Assembly: GCA_028277845.1 (NCBI GenBank)
Contig: JANQFL010000110.1
Span: forward strand, 1 to 64,000
DNA from: Sneathiellales bacterium
Lineage (GTDB): Bacteria; Pseudomonadota; Alphaproteobacteria; JANQFL01
DNA: 64,000 bases
Reading direction: 5' to 3'
Shown here: piece after piece, positions 19,624 through 28,717 of the stretch
Numbering within the stretch: the first letter of the stretch is position 1
Layout: every line of letters starts with the position of its first letter
Translations under genes and position numbers: made by a program
Notes under the pieces: generated by a model
The model's input: the letters and a program-made list of their open reading frames with translations, nothing else
Databases searched by the model: none
Told to the model about the DNA's origin: nothing

Positions 19624-19637
19624 CGGCAGGGCAAACC

Positions 19638-20354
19638 ATGCGTGAGATCTTCATCCTCGAACACGGCCCCATGCCGGAACCCGACCGCGGCCAGAAGCAT
19701 CTGGCGGCGCGGGGCTTCGCCGTGCGTTCCGTCGCGTCCTACGACGGCGAAGCGGTGCCGGACGTCGACGAGCGCACCGCCGGTATCGTCATCATGGGCG
19801 GGCCGCAGATGGTCACCGATCTGGATGCCGCGTCCTATCTCCGTGATGAAATCGCCCTGGCCGACAAGGCGATGAAGCGGGACGTGCCGGTGGTCGGCAT
19901 TTGCCTGGGCGCGCAGATGCTCGCGCTGCATTTGGGTGCCCACGTGGGCTATCACGACGACGGACATGTGGCCTTCGGCTACTATCCGCTCGACCCGACC
20001 GACGATGGTCTGGACATATTGCCGGGCCACGATCCGGGACCGCCGCTGCATGTGCCGGCCGGCAACGCCCAGGGTTTCGATCTGCCGGCCGGGGCCACGC
20101 TGCTGGCCCGGGGGGAGGTGTTTCCCAACCAGGCCTACCGCGTCGGCCAAATGACGTATGGGTTTCAATTCCATCCCGAACTGACCCGGCCGATCCTCGA
20201 TCAATGGCAGCGGGTGCTGGCCGGCAATTACGGCAAGCCCGGCACCCAGACCCGGGCCGAGCAGGACGCCCTGTTCGGCCGCCACGACGCCCGGCTGCAC
20301 GACTGGTTCACCAGATTTTTGGACGACGTGTTCGGTGACCCCCGCCGGCAATAA
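19638..20354 (+). CDS. GMP synthase-like glutamine amidotransferase
   Basis: VGICLGAQMLA nucleophile elbow; FQFHPE. Confidence 0.88.
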   Translation: MREIFILEHGPMPEPDRGQKHLAARGFAVRSVASYDGEAVPDVDERTAGIVIMGGPQMVTDLDAASYLRDEIALADKAMKRDVPVVGICLGAQMLALHLGAHVGYHDDGHVAFGYYPLDPTDDGLDILPGHDPGPPLHVPAGNAQGFDLPAGATLLARGEVFPNQAYRVGQMTYGFQFHPELTRPILDQWQRVLAGNYGKPGTQTRAEQDALFGRHDARLHDWFTRFLDDVFGDPRRQ

Positions 20355-21516
20355 TCGCCACCAGCGCGGCGAACACCACGCAGCCGGCGGCGACATAACA
20401 TAGCGGATCGAAACCGGCGGACGTGTAGAGCGGCCCGAAACTGACCGCGCCGACGCTGGCGGCGGCGTAAGTGACGGCGCTGTTCAGGCCCAGGATGGCA
20501 CCGCGCCGGCCCGGATCGATGACGGCCAGGCCGGCCACGATCAGGTTGAGGCCGAAGTGATTGAACAGGCCCCACAGAAACGCCAAAACGATCAGACCGG
20601 CAAAGCTTCCGGCCGATAACGCCATCGCGGCGTAAACCAGCGCGATGGCCGTATAGGCATGGGGCATGACGCGCCGGGCGCCGAGGCGGTCGATCCACGG
20701 GTCGCCCAGGGCGGCGGCACCGAAACCGATGCCGTAGCTCAAGGCGATCGCCGCGTTGGCGCTGACGGGCCAGCCGAGCGCCGTGTGGATGTGGTCGCCG
20801 ATATAGGCGTAGGTGCCGTAGAACGCCGTCATGTAGGCAAAACAGATGACAAGAAGAACGGGTACACCCCTGATGCCCAGCGCCTTAACCGGTGACATGG
20901 CCGGTCCCTTTGGCTCCGCGTGCTCCCGTGGCGGGCGGGTGACCTGGACCGCGGCCGCGGCCAGCAGGGTGACGGCCGCCAACGAGATATACACCGCGCG
21001 CCAGCCGACTAGATCGGAAAGCAACGCGGACAGAGTGACACCGGCGACAAGGCTCAATGTCCAGCCGATCAGGACACGCCCGACGACGGCGTTTTCGCGC
21101 CCGGCGGGAGCGACGGACGCGGCGAAGGCATAGATTGCCGGCAAGCCGACCCCTGCCGCCAGTCCCGCCATGGCCTGCGCCCCGATCAATCCCACGACAT
21201 TGGGCGTCAGTGCGCTGGCGACGAACGCGGCGGTCAAGGCGGACAATGCCGTCACGAGCGCCCGGCGGGCGCCGAAGCGGTCAATCAGGCCGGCCAGCAA
21301 CAAGGCGCCCAACGCGGTGCCGATGCCATAACCGCCGGCGGCGGCCATGACCTGCGTGATGTCGGCCTGCAGCGCCGCGGCGATGTTGGGTGCGATCGGG
21401 CCCAGCGCCAGGGAGTTGGCGCCGATCGCGGCGATGCTCCCGGTCAAAATCCAGACGATTTTGCTTGTGGAACCGGAATCGGTGGAAACGAAAGAATGTA
21501 GATTTTCATTATGCAT
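20308..21516 (-). CDS. MFS transporter
   Basis: 12-TM pattern, GTALGALLLAGLIDRFGARRAL motif. Confidence 0.88.
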   Translation of the reverse strand: MHNENLHSFVSTDSGSTSKIVWILTGSIAAIGANSLALGPIAPNIAAALQADITQVMAAAGGYGIGTALGALLLAGLIDRFGARRALVTALSALTAAFVASALTPNVVGLIGAQAMAGLAAGVGLPAIYAFAASVAPAGRENAVVGRVLIGWTLSLVAGVTLSALLSDLVGWRAVYISLAAVTLLAAAAVQVTRPPREHAEPKGPAMSPVKALGIRGVPVLLVICFAYMTAFYGTYAYIGDHIHTALGWPVSANAAIALSYGIGFGAAALGDPWIDRLGARRVMPHAYTAIALVYAAMALSAGSFAGLIVLAFLWGLFNHFGLNLIVAGLAVIDPGRRGAILGLNSAVTYAAASVGAVSFGPLYTSAGFDPLCYVAAGCVVFAALVAIIAGGGHRTRRPKIW

Positions 21517-21565
21517 TATGTGAATATTACCGAATGATATTCGGCAACAAAGCGGAATATACGTC

Positions 21566-22093
21566 ATGACGTCAGAAACAGATACGATTCAGCGGAACGA
21601 CACCAGGTCCCGTTCTCTCGACCGGTTTGACCGAAAAATCTTAAGCGCGCTGGTGGCCGATGCGGGCCAGAGCTATGCCCGCCTGGCGGAACAGGTGGGA
21701 TTGTCGGCGCCGGCCGTGCACGAACGGGTCAAACGCCTGCGCCGGGACGGCGTCATCGCCGCCACCGCGGCGCAACTGAATGCCAAGCAGATCGGCAAGC
21801 CGTTGCTGGCGTTTGTTCACGTGGATACGACGGGCTGGGGCAAGACCCAGAGTCTGATGGCCATCGAACAATATCCGGAAGTCGAGGAAATTCACTCCGT
21901 CGCGGGCGATACGTGCATGTTGCTCAAGGTCCGCGCCCGGGATACCCATGATCTGGAGTCCCTGTTGGCCATTCTCTACGACACGCCGGGTGTCAAATCG
22001 ACGCGCAGCTACGTGGTCCTGTCCACCTATCTGGAGCGACCGGTGCAGGCCGGTGTGACCGGCGATTGGCCGGCCATCCAGATGCCGGAGTGA
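21566..22093 (+). CDS. Lrp/AsnC family regulator
   Basis: LDRFDRKILSALVADAGQSYARLAEQVGLSAPAVHERVKRLRRDGVI. Confidence 0.92.
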   Translation: MTSETDTIQRNDTRSRSLDRFDRKILSALVADAGQSYARLAEQVGLSAPAVHERVKRLRRDGVIAATAAQLNAKQIGKPLLAFVHVDTTGWGKTQSLMAIEQYPEVEEIHSVAGDTCMLLKVRARDTHDLESLLAILYDTPGVKSTRSYVVLSTYLERPVQAGVTGDWPAIQMPE

Positions 22094-22111
22094 AGGCGCC
22101 CCGGAACCACG

Positions 22112-22312
22112 ATGGGCCGGGATGTTTGCCGGGACCGTTCCGGCGGCCCTGGAAAAGTCCACCGTCTATATGGGCGGGACCGCTTGGCGGGCGCCAGCCT
22201 CCATCCCGACGGCGCCCTCGACAAGGATTCGCCGATCAAAGCCGCCGACCGCGCCATGTACGCTGCCAAGGGCTCCGGCCGGAACGGAATCCGGTTTGCC
22301 CGATCCGCGTGA
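22112..22312 (+). pseudogene. C-terminal remnant of GGDEF domain
   Basis: ORF ending LHPDGALDKDSPIKAADRAMYAAKGSGRNGIRFARSA*, the GGDEF C-terminal helix, with no GGDEF signature upstream. Confidence 0.65.
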
Positions 22313-22317
22313 CGGGG

Positions 22318-22488
22318 TTAGTCCCGGTGAAAATAGTCCAGGCTGATCATCAGCATGTCGACGGTGTCGCCGTCACCGGAAAGCGGCAGCAGCAAATCCT
22401 CGACCGTCATGAAGTCCTTCTTCGGGCCGACATAGTTGGCCCGGGCTATCATCGGCTTCTTACCGAGTACGGCTTCCTCGTTTGCCAT
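22318..22488 (-). pseudogene. C-terminal remnant of PAS_5-like protein
   Basis: Minus translation MANEEAVLGKKPMIARANYVGPKKDFMTVEDLLLPLSGDGDTVDMLMISLDYFHRD*, resembling the C-terminus of alphaproteobacterial PAS_5 proteins. Confidence 0.5.
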
Positions 22489-22528
22489 CCAGATCCGGTT
22501 GGGCCGCTGTACCGTCGCGTGCGCATCG

Positions 22529-23971
22529 TCATCCGGAACCCGCCGCCTGGTCGCCGGCCAGAAAGGTTCGCACTTCCTGCATGAAACGCGGCCATGCCGG
22601 GTCGGTTTCCAGGATCAGATGATTGTCACCTTCCAGCGGCACGAAACGGGCGCCGGGAATGTGGGCGGCCATCTTGCGTCCGGCGTCGAACGGCACGACG
22701 CCGTCATTCCGGCAATGCAGAACCAGTGTCGGTGCCGTGATGCGCGCAAGGTCGCCTGCGACATTGGCGGAACCGAAGATATCGCGAAGCGTAGCCGCGT
22801 TTTCCGGCGTCGTCGTCGTGCGCTGCAATTGATTGAACTCGTCCATCTGCTGCCGTGTCGCCTCGGGCATGAACAGAGTCGAGAAGAACTGCAAAAAGGC
22901 GGGGTTGTCCTGACCCCAGCCCTGAACGATCATCTGGCGCTGTAACGCGAAGCGTTCCTTGTCGGTCTCGGAATGGGTGCTCATCCAGCCCTTGGCGAAA
23001 CCGCCATACAGCACGAGCTTGCTGACCCGTTCGGGATAGCGGGCGGCAAAGGCGATCGAGAAGGCACAGCCTTGCGAAACGCCGAGCAAGGGACCGCGTT
23101 CGAAACCGCCGGCCTCGGCGACCAGCGCCATATCGTCGACCATGGCCTCGAAAGACAGCGCCGGGACGTCCCAGTCCGACAGGCCGGTGCCACGCTGGTC
23201 AAACCGCAGCAAGGTATGCTCGTCGGCCAGGAATCGCAGCATGTGACGCCATGCGGGGCTGCGCCAGTCATATTCCAGATGATTGAGCCAGTTGGGCGCC
23301 TTGTACAGCGGCGGGCCCCGGCCGACCGTGGCGAAAGCAATCTGGCAGCCGTCCGCGGCGCGGCAGAATCGGATATCCTGTTCGGCGGCGAGCGGCGATA
23401 GGCCCGGTCCCTCGTGTGTTGCTTCGCTTTCGTCGTCGGTGGCGACCGGCCTCCAGGTCCACACACGAACCGGCTTGCTGATGTTCTTGACCTGTTGTTC
23501 GCCGCTATCTTCGAATTGCAGGTCGAGTTTGCCGGCAACACTGCGGTATACGGCATCCGCGAGGGCGACGCCGCCGACAGGCGACAGTGCTTCGAGCCGC
23601 GCGGCGACATTGACGCCGTCGCCGAACAGGTCGTCATCCTGTTCGACGACATCGCCCATATTAATGCCAATGCGGTAGCGTATCGCCTGCTCGCCGGCAT
23701 CCCGTTCTTGGGCGGCTATGCCCACCTGCACTTCGGCGGCGCAAGCCATGGCGTCGGTCGCGCTGGAAAACTCGGCGAGCAGTCCGTCTCCGGTGGTTTT
23801 GAAAATACGACCGTGAAGGCGTTGTACAGCAGGGTCGATCAGGTTGGCGCGCAAATCCCGTTGCCGCGCCAGCGTGCCGTCTTCGTCGGCTTCCATCAGC
23901 CGCGAGAACCCGACCATATCGATGGCCAGTATCGCGGCGAGCCTGCGTACGCCTGCAATGTCATCTACCAT
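22529..23971 (-). CDS. Class III adenylate/guanylate cyclase domain fused to alpha/beta hydrolase
   Basis: RLAAILAIDMVGFSRLMEADEDGTLA...KTTGDGLLAEF...RIGINMGDV...GDGVNVAARLEAL, then FDQRGTGLSDW...LLGVSQGCAFSIAFAARYP. Confidence 0.9.
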   Translation of the reverse strand: MVDDIAGVRRLAAILAIDMVGFSRLMEADEDGTLARQRDLRANLIDPAVQRLHGRIFKTTGDGLLAEFSSATDAMACAAEVQVGIAAQERDAGEQAIRYRIGINMGDVVEQDDDLFGDGVNVAARLEALSPVGGVALADAVYRSVAGKLDLQFEDSGEQQVKNISKPVRVWTWRPVATDDESEATHEGPGLSPLAAEQDIRFCRAADGCQIAFATVGRGPPLYKAPNWLNHLEYDWRSPAWRHMLRFLADEHTLLRFDQRGTGLSDWDVPALSFEAMVDDMALVAEAGGFERGPLLGVSQGCAFSIAFAARYPERVSKLVLYGGFAKGWMSTHSETDKERFALQRQMIVQGWGQDNPAFLQFFSTLFMPEATRQQMDEFNQLQRTTTTPENAATLRDIFGSANVAGDLARITAPTLVLHCRNDGVVPFDAGRKMAAHIPGARFVPLEGDNHLILETDPAWPRFMQEVRTFLAGDQAAGSG

Positions 23972-24046
23972 GCCGTGTCTCCCGCATGGCCAGCATAGCT
24001 CCAACGCCGTGGCGCCGCCACTTGGACCGAAATTCTTGAAGAGGGA

Positions 24047-24565
24047 TCAGTGTATCTCGATAAACCGCTTGCCGAGCCAGGCGACGGGCGGCGGTCTTGC
24101 CGGGACGAAATTTTCCTCGGCGCGCAGGTGATCAAGACGCTCATATTCGTCCTGCCGCAGCCAACCGATGGCGGTGTCGTAGTCGTCAAATCGATGATCC
24201 GTACCGTCCAGGTCGCGCACCAGAACACCGCCCGTCGGCGCATCGACCAGCAGCGCCCACAACAGGTCGGGCAAGGCGGATTCGTCGAGCCACCATTCCA
24301 CCCGGCCTGCGCTACGCACGGTGTCGGCCGAATCGCCGGCGTCGGCTAGAAAGCACGTGCCGGACCAGTGGGCGGTGCCTGAGTCGTTGGAATCGATGAC
24401 CGACCTGCGCCAGGTCTGCGCGCAGGCACCGCCGCACAGCGGGCAGTACCGTGTCAATGCGCCGCCGCCGCATTCCACGCAACCCTCGGTAAACGCCCCG
24501 ATGCGCCAGTCGGCGCCACAATGCCGGCAGGGAATGGGGGGGATATTGTCGTTGTCCGGTCTCAT
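24047..24565 (-). CDS. Hypothetical zinc-ribbon protein
   Basis: IPCRHCGADW...CVECGGG...RYCPLCGGAC Cys motifs. Confidence 0.6.
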   Translation of the reverse strand: MRPDNDNIPPIPCRHCGADWRIGAFTEGCVECGGGALTRYCPLCGGACAQTWRRSVIDSNDSGTAHWSGTCFLADAGDSADTVRSAGRVEWWLDESALPDLLWALLVDAPTGGVLVRDLDGTDHRFDDYDTAIGWLRQDEYERLDHLRAEENFVPARPPPVAWLGKRFIEIH

Positions 24566-24630
24566 CGGCCGATCCTTTGCTTGCCCCGCCATCATAACCT
24601 TAGTGATGGCCATATTGACCAGCACCAGGG

Positions 24631-25875
24631 TCATCCCAATGACGTGGCGGACTGTTTGGCGTCGGCATACTTCGGTGACGTCAACAAGCGACGGCGTTGC
24701 GCATCGGTCACGCGCGGATCGGCGGCGAGGCGCCGTTCAAGACGCCGACCGTAGTACGACAAGCCGTAACCGATCGCGAAAAACACGGCGGCGTTGATGA
24801 CGAAAAGACTAGTGTCGAAACCATAGAGGCCCGTTTCGTTCAAGAAACGGATCTGGGGTACAGCCGAGAAGATCATGATCGCGGTTGTCGCTTTGACCAT
24901 TCCGGCCACTATGCTGACGATACCGGGCGCGGCCAGCCGCAACGCCAGTGGCAACACGACGGATTGCATGGTTCGCCAGCGGCCCATGCCCAATGACTTG
25001 GCGATGGCATACGGCGTATCACCGACCGCCATCAGGCCACCTCGGATAACCTCGGCCATATATGTGGAAAGCACCATAGCCAGGGCCAGCACGAGAAAAT
25101 AGAAGTTCGGCATCAGGCGATAGAAGTCCCACATGACCAACGGTGTGATGGAAAAGGTGGCAATCGCCGCAAGCTGCATGGGCACGGCGTGCCCGATTTC
25201 GGTGGCGCAGGCGGAGAACCAACAAATCACCGGAAACCGGCTTTGCCGACCCAGTGTCAGCAAGACGCCGAAAACCAATGCGCCGAACCCGGCGGCGATG
25301 GTTGCCATCAACAGGGCTGCAAATCCGTTCAACGCGCGGGGTTCCAACTGAAGGCCGGCAAAAACGATGATCGTGGCAAGAAAGGGATAGACGATGGCCA
25401 TGAAAACGCTGATGGCGATCTTGCCGGGTGCGCGGGGCACAATCATCCACACTGTGCATACACCGCCCAACAAGAGTACCAAAATGATGCGCCACGCTGC
25501 GTCGGTGTGATAGTCACCGAGCATCATCTCTTTAAAAACCGTTCCGGCAAGAGGCCAACACGCGCCTGCGATCGTTTGGCCGTGTTCATCGAAGCAGACC
25601 TTGGCTGCTTCGCCCCACCAGGCCGCATCGACCACCGACCATTGCAGAACTGGGACGGCGATCGCAACAATCAGGGCGGCACCGACAATCGTCAGAAACG
25701 TGTCCAGGGGCGAGGCGAACAAATTGCGACGAAGCCAGCCGGCCAAACCCGACGTGCCGCGCGGCGGCGGCAGATCGGGATGCGTCCCGGGTGCGTATTC
25801 GGCCAAATCATCCCCCCATAGCGACAGCATCGTGCTGCACGCATGTCCTGCAAATGATCTTAGCATTGCGTCCAT
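24631..25875 (-). CDS. Amino-acid ABC transporter permease (AapM-like), orphan
   Basis: Multiple TMs; YMAEVIRGGLMAVGDTPYAIAKSLGMGRWRTMQSVVLPLALR (EAA-loop-like). Confidence 0.75.
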   Translation of the reverse strand: MDAMLRSFAGHACSTMLSLWGDDLAEYAPGTHPDLPPPRGTSGLAGWLRRNLFASPLDTFLTIVGAALIVAIAVPVLQWSVVDAAWWGEAAKVCFDEHGQTIAGACWPLAGTVFKEMMLGDYHTDAAWRIILVLLLGGVCTVWMIVPRAPGKIAISVFMAIVYPFLATIIVFAGLQLEPRALNGFAALLMATIAAGFGALVFGVLLTLGRQSRFPVICWFSACATEIGHAVPMQLAAIATFSITPLVMWDFYRLMPNFYFLVLALAMVLSTYMAEVIRGGLMAVGDTPYAIAKSLGMGRWRTMQSVVLPLALRLAAPGIVSIVAGMVKATTAIMIFSAVPQIRFLNETGLYGFDTSLFVINAAVFFAIGYGLSYYGRRLERRLAADPRVTDAQRRRLLTSPKYADAKQSATSLG

Positions 25876-25990
25876 GGGTTAGGAACGCTTCTGGACGCGA
25901 AGACGCCCTGGATTGCCGATCATTTTCCGGTTGATCACGGGCGTCGAATGTCGTGTCCTGATGGCCGAACGACAAAAGGACGCGTAACCG

Positions 25991-26752
25991 ATGGCTCGAA
26001 CCGCTGAAAACGTGACGACATTGAAGACAGGACATCTCGAGGAACGCCGCGACCTCGCCGCCGCTTTTCGCTGGACGGCGCGGCTCAACATGCACGAGGG
26101 CATCGCCAATCATTTCAGCCTGGCGGTGTCCGATGACGGCGCGCAGTTCCTGTTGAACCCGTTCGGCCGTCATTTTTCCAAGATGCGGGCCAGCGACATG
26201 CTGCTGCTCGACGCCAATGCCGGCAAGCCCGACGGGCTGGGCGAGAACGTCGACGCGACCGCCTGGTATATCCACGGCGCCCTGCACCGCAACGTGCCGC
26301 ACGCGCGCTGCGTCATGCACCTGCATTCGAAATATGCGACGGTTCTGTCGACCATGAAGGATCCGGTCCTGCCGCCGGTCGACCAGTCGGCGGCCCGCTT
26401 CTTCAACCGCGTGGCCGTCGATGCCCACTATGGCGGCCTGGGCCTGGCCGAGGAAGGCGAGCGCTTGTCGACGCTGTTGGGCAATCACTCCGTCCTGGTG
26501 ATGGGCAATCACGGCATTCTGACCGCGGCGCCGACCGTCGCCGAAGCCTTCGACCTGATCTACTATTTCGAACGGGCCTGCGAGACCTATATCACGGCGC
26601 TCGCGACCGGCCGCGAACTGGCGGTGCTTTCCGACGAGATCGCGGAAAAGACCGCCTACGAAATCGCCAACTACGAAGGCCATTACCCGCACCGGCACCT
26701 GTCCGCGATCCGCGACATTCTCGACGAGGACGAACCGGCCTACCGGGACTGA
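25991..26752 (+). CDS. Class II aldolase/adducin family protein
   Basis: LAAAFRWTARLNMHEGIANHFSLAVS; HCVMHLHSKYATV-like metal motif; MGNHGIL. Confidence 0.88.
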   Translation: MARTAENVTTLKTGHLEERRDLAAAFRWTARLNMHEGIANHFSLAVSDDGAQFLLNPFGRHFSKMRASDMLLLDANAGKPDGLGENVDATAWYIHGALHRNVPHARCVMHLHSKYATVLSTMKDPVLPPVDQSAARFFNRVAVDAHYGGLGLAEEGERLSTLLGNHSVLVMGNHGILTAAPTVAEAFDLIYYFERACETYITALATGRELAVLSDEIAEKTAYEIANYEGHYPHRHLSAIRDILDEDEPAYRD

Positions 26753-26760
26753 CGTTCGCT

Positions 26761-26835
26761 TCAGTCGTACAACTGCGCGATCCCGGTAATGTTGTCGTTC
26801 CCATATCCGGCGGCCACGGCGCGGGCGTAGGGCTT
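26761..26835 (-). pseudogene. C-terminal remnant resembling a 3-hydroxyisobutyrate dehydrogenase-type oxidoreductase
   Basis: Minus-strand tail ...RKPYARAVAAGYGNDNITGIAQLYD*; homology-like signal ends near 26835. Confidence 0.4.
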
Positions 26836-27303
26836 GCGGGCGGCGGCATCGCCGCCAAGCTGTTCGACACCGTCTACCGGGTGTGTGCCAGCCCGGCCTA
26901 CATCGAGGCACACGGCGTGCCGGACAAACCCGGCGCGCTCGCGCAGCACCGTTGTCTGCTGTTCGGTTTGGCGGACTACCAGGATACGTGGCGGGTGCGG
27001 AACAAGCGGGGCAGGGATACCGAGATCGCCATCACCGGCGACATCGTGATGTCGTCGGCCCTGGCGCTCCGGCAGGCGGCGCGGGACGGCCTCGGTCCGG
27101 CCTTGTTGGCCGACTGGATGACGGACGGGGATCGCAAGTCCGGCCGGTTGGTCGACCTGCTGCCGACCCACCGCGTTACCGCGACTATGTTCGACACCGC
27201 CGCCTGGCTGCTCTATCCCAGCCGCCGCTACCTGCCCAACAAGGTGCGTGTCACGATCGATTTTCTACGCGCGCGGCTTGGCTGGGTGGTTAGCCGGAAC
27301 TGA
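26836..27303 (+). pseudogene. LysR substrate-binding domain, N-terminally truncated
   Basis: AAKLFDTVYRVCASPAYIEAHGVPDKPGALAQHRCLLFG...AARDGLGPALLADWM...LLYPSRRYLPNKVRVTIDFLRARL; no HTH upstream. Confidence 0.7.
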
Positions 27304-27691
27304 ACTTGGCATGGCGCGGCAGGTCATCCTCGATGCTGAGCCACGGCAAGTGCTCGGCGTGGAACACATGGAACGCCGGTGTGTAGTCTTCCGGGTTCTC
27401 AAGACTGGCAGCGTACAAGTGGATTTCGTGGGGCAGCCGTTCGGTTTCATAGGCCATCGGCGTGCCGCAGGTGCGGCAGAACGAGCGTTTGACGCCAGGA
27501 CTGGACTGATAAACGCCGGGCTCGTCACCGGTGAATTTGAACTTCTCGTAATCGACACCGAAGAAGGCCGTCACCGGCGCCGAAGTGTTGCGCCGGCAGC
27601 TTTCGCAATGGCAATAGCCGCGCCAGTTTTCGTCGCCCTCGTATTCGTATGTCACCGCGCCGCACAGGCAGCGGCCCCGTTTGACGCCCAT
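27290..27691 (-). CDS. GFA family protein (glutathione-dependent formaldehyde-activating-like)
   Basis: GRCLCGAVTYEY, CHCESCRR, SFCRTCGTPM zinc-ligand motifs. Confidence 0.9.
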   Translation of the reverse strand: MGVKRGRCLCGAVTYEYEGDENWRGYCHCESCRRNTSAPVTAFFGVDYEKFKFTGDEPGVYQSSPGVKRSFCRTCGTPMAYETERLPHEIHLYAASLENPEDYTPAFHVFHAEHLPWLSIEDDLPRHAKFSSG

Positions 27692-27729
27692 GGCGTGCCT
27701 CCCGGAGTTTGCCAAGCCGGACTGCGATG

Positions 27730-28620
27730 TTAGGAGCCGCGGACGGCAGTGGTCAACGCAGTGGCGAGGAAGTCGTAGAGCAACCGCACCCGGCGGCTCG
27801 CTTTCAGGTCTTCGTGCATGACCAGCCACATTTCCAGGGGCAGCTCGATCTCACCGGCCAGTACAGGGACGAGGTCGGGATCGCGCGCGGCGAGGTGGCG
27901 TTGCATACCGCCGATGCCGGCGCCGGCGCGGAGCAGCGCATGCTGCGCCAGGTCGCTGTCGCAGCGGTACTGGAAGCCGTCGCGGCCGCCCTTCAGACCG
28001 AGCGTCACCAGCGCCCGCAGTTGCGCCTGGTTGGCGTCGGGACCGATGCCGCGGTGATGATAGAGGTCCTCCAGCGTTTGCGGCAGGCCATGGCGGGCGA
28101 CATAGTCCTTGTGGGCGAACAGGCCGACGGGCACGTCGGCGATCTTGCGGGCGACCAATGCGGTCTGGGTGGGCCGGAACATGCGCACCGCGATGTCCGC
28201 TTCCCGCCGCAGCAGATCTTCCGCCCGGTTGTCGAGCACCAGCTCGACCTGGATGCCCGGATTGTCGTTGCCGAAGCGGGCTAAAAGGGGCGGCAGGATC
28301 TCACCGCCGACCACTTCGCTGGCCGCCAGGCGCACGACGCCGCGCGCCTCGGATTGCTCGCCCGAGGCAGTCCGCAGCAATGCCGACGAGGCAGCCGCCA
28401 TGGCTTCGGCATGAGGCAACAAGTCGAGAGCGGTTTCCGTCGGCGTCAAGCCGCGGCGCGAGCGGACGAACAGTGCGGTGTCCAACTGCTGTTCCAACTG
28501 TTCGATATGACGGCCGATGGTGGGTTGGGTGCTGTTCAGGTCGCGGGCGGCGCCCGACAGGCTGCCGGTGCGTATGACGGCGGCGAACGACCGCAACAGG
28601 TCCCACTGAGGTTCTGTCAT
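27730..28620 (-). CDS. LysR family regulator
   Basis: MTEPQWDLLRSFAAVIRTGSLSGAARDLNSTQPTIGRHIEQLEQQL. Confidence 0.92.
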   Translation of the reverse strand: MTEPQWDLLRSFAAVIRTGSLSGAARDLNSTQPTIGRHIEQLEQQLDTALFVRSRRGLTPTETALDLLPHAEAMAAASSALLRTASGEQSEARGVVRLAASEVVGGEILPPLLARFGNDNPGIQVELVLDNRAEDLLRREADIAVRMFRPTQTALVARKIADVPVGLFAHKDYVARHGLPQTLEDLYHHRGIGPDANQAQLRALVTLGLKGGRDGFQYRCDSDLAQHALLRAGAGIGGMQRHLAARDPDLVPVLAGEIELPLEMWLVMHEDLKASRRVRLLYDFLATALTTAVRGS

Positions 28621-28717
28621 AATATGCAAAATCGTATATCAACTATCGAAAAATGGCCAATTTATATTTGAATATGAATATTTGATTCTCTCCTCGGCAA
28701 ACATGAAGGAGTGACCT

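Noticed and set aside
24180-24230. TGATCC at ~24196 as another sigmaE promoter
   Set aside because: Lies inside a coding gene and lacks a TA-type -10 at 18-bp spacing.
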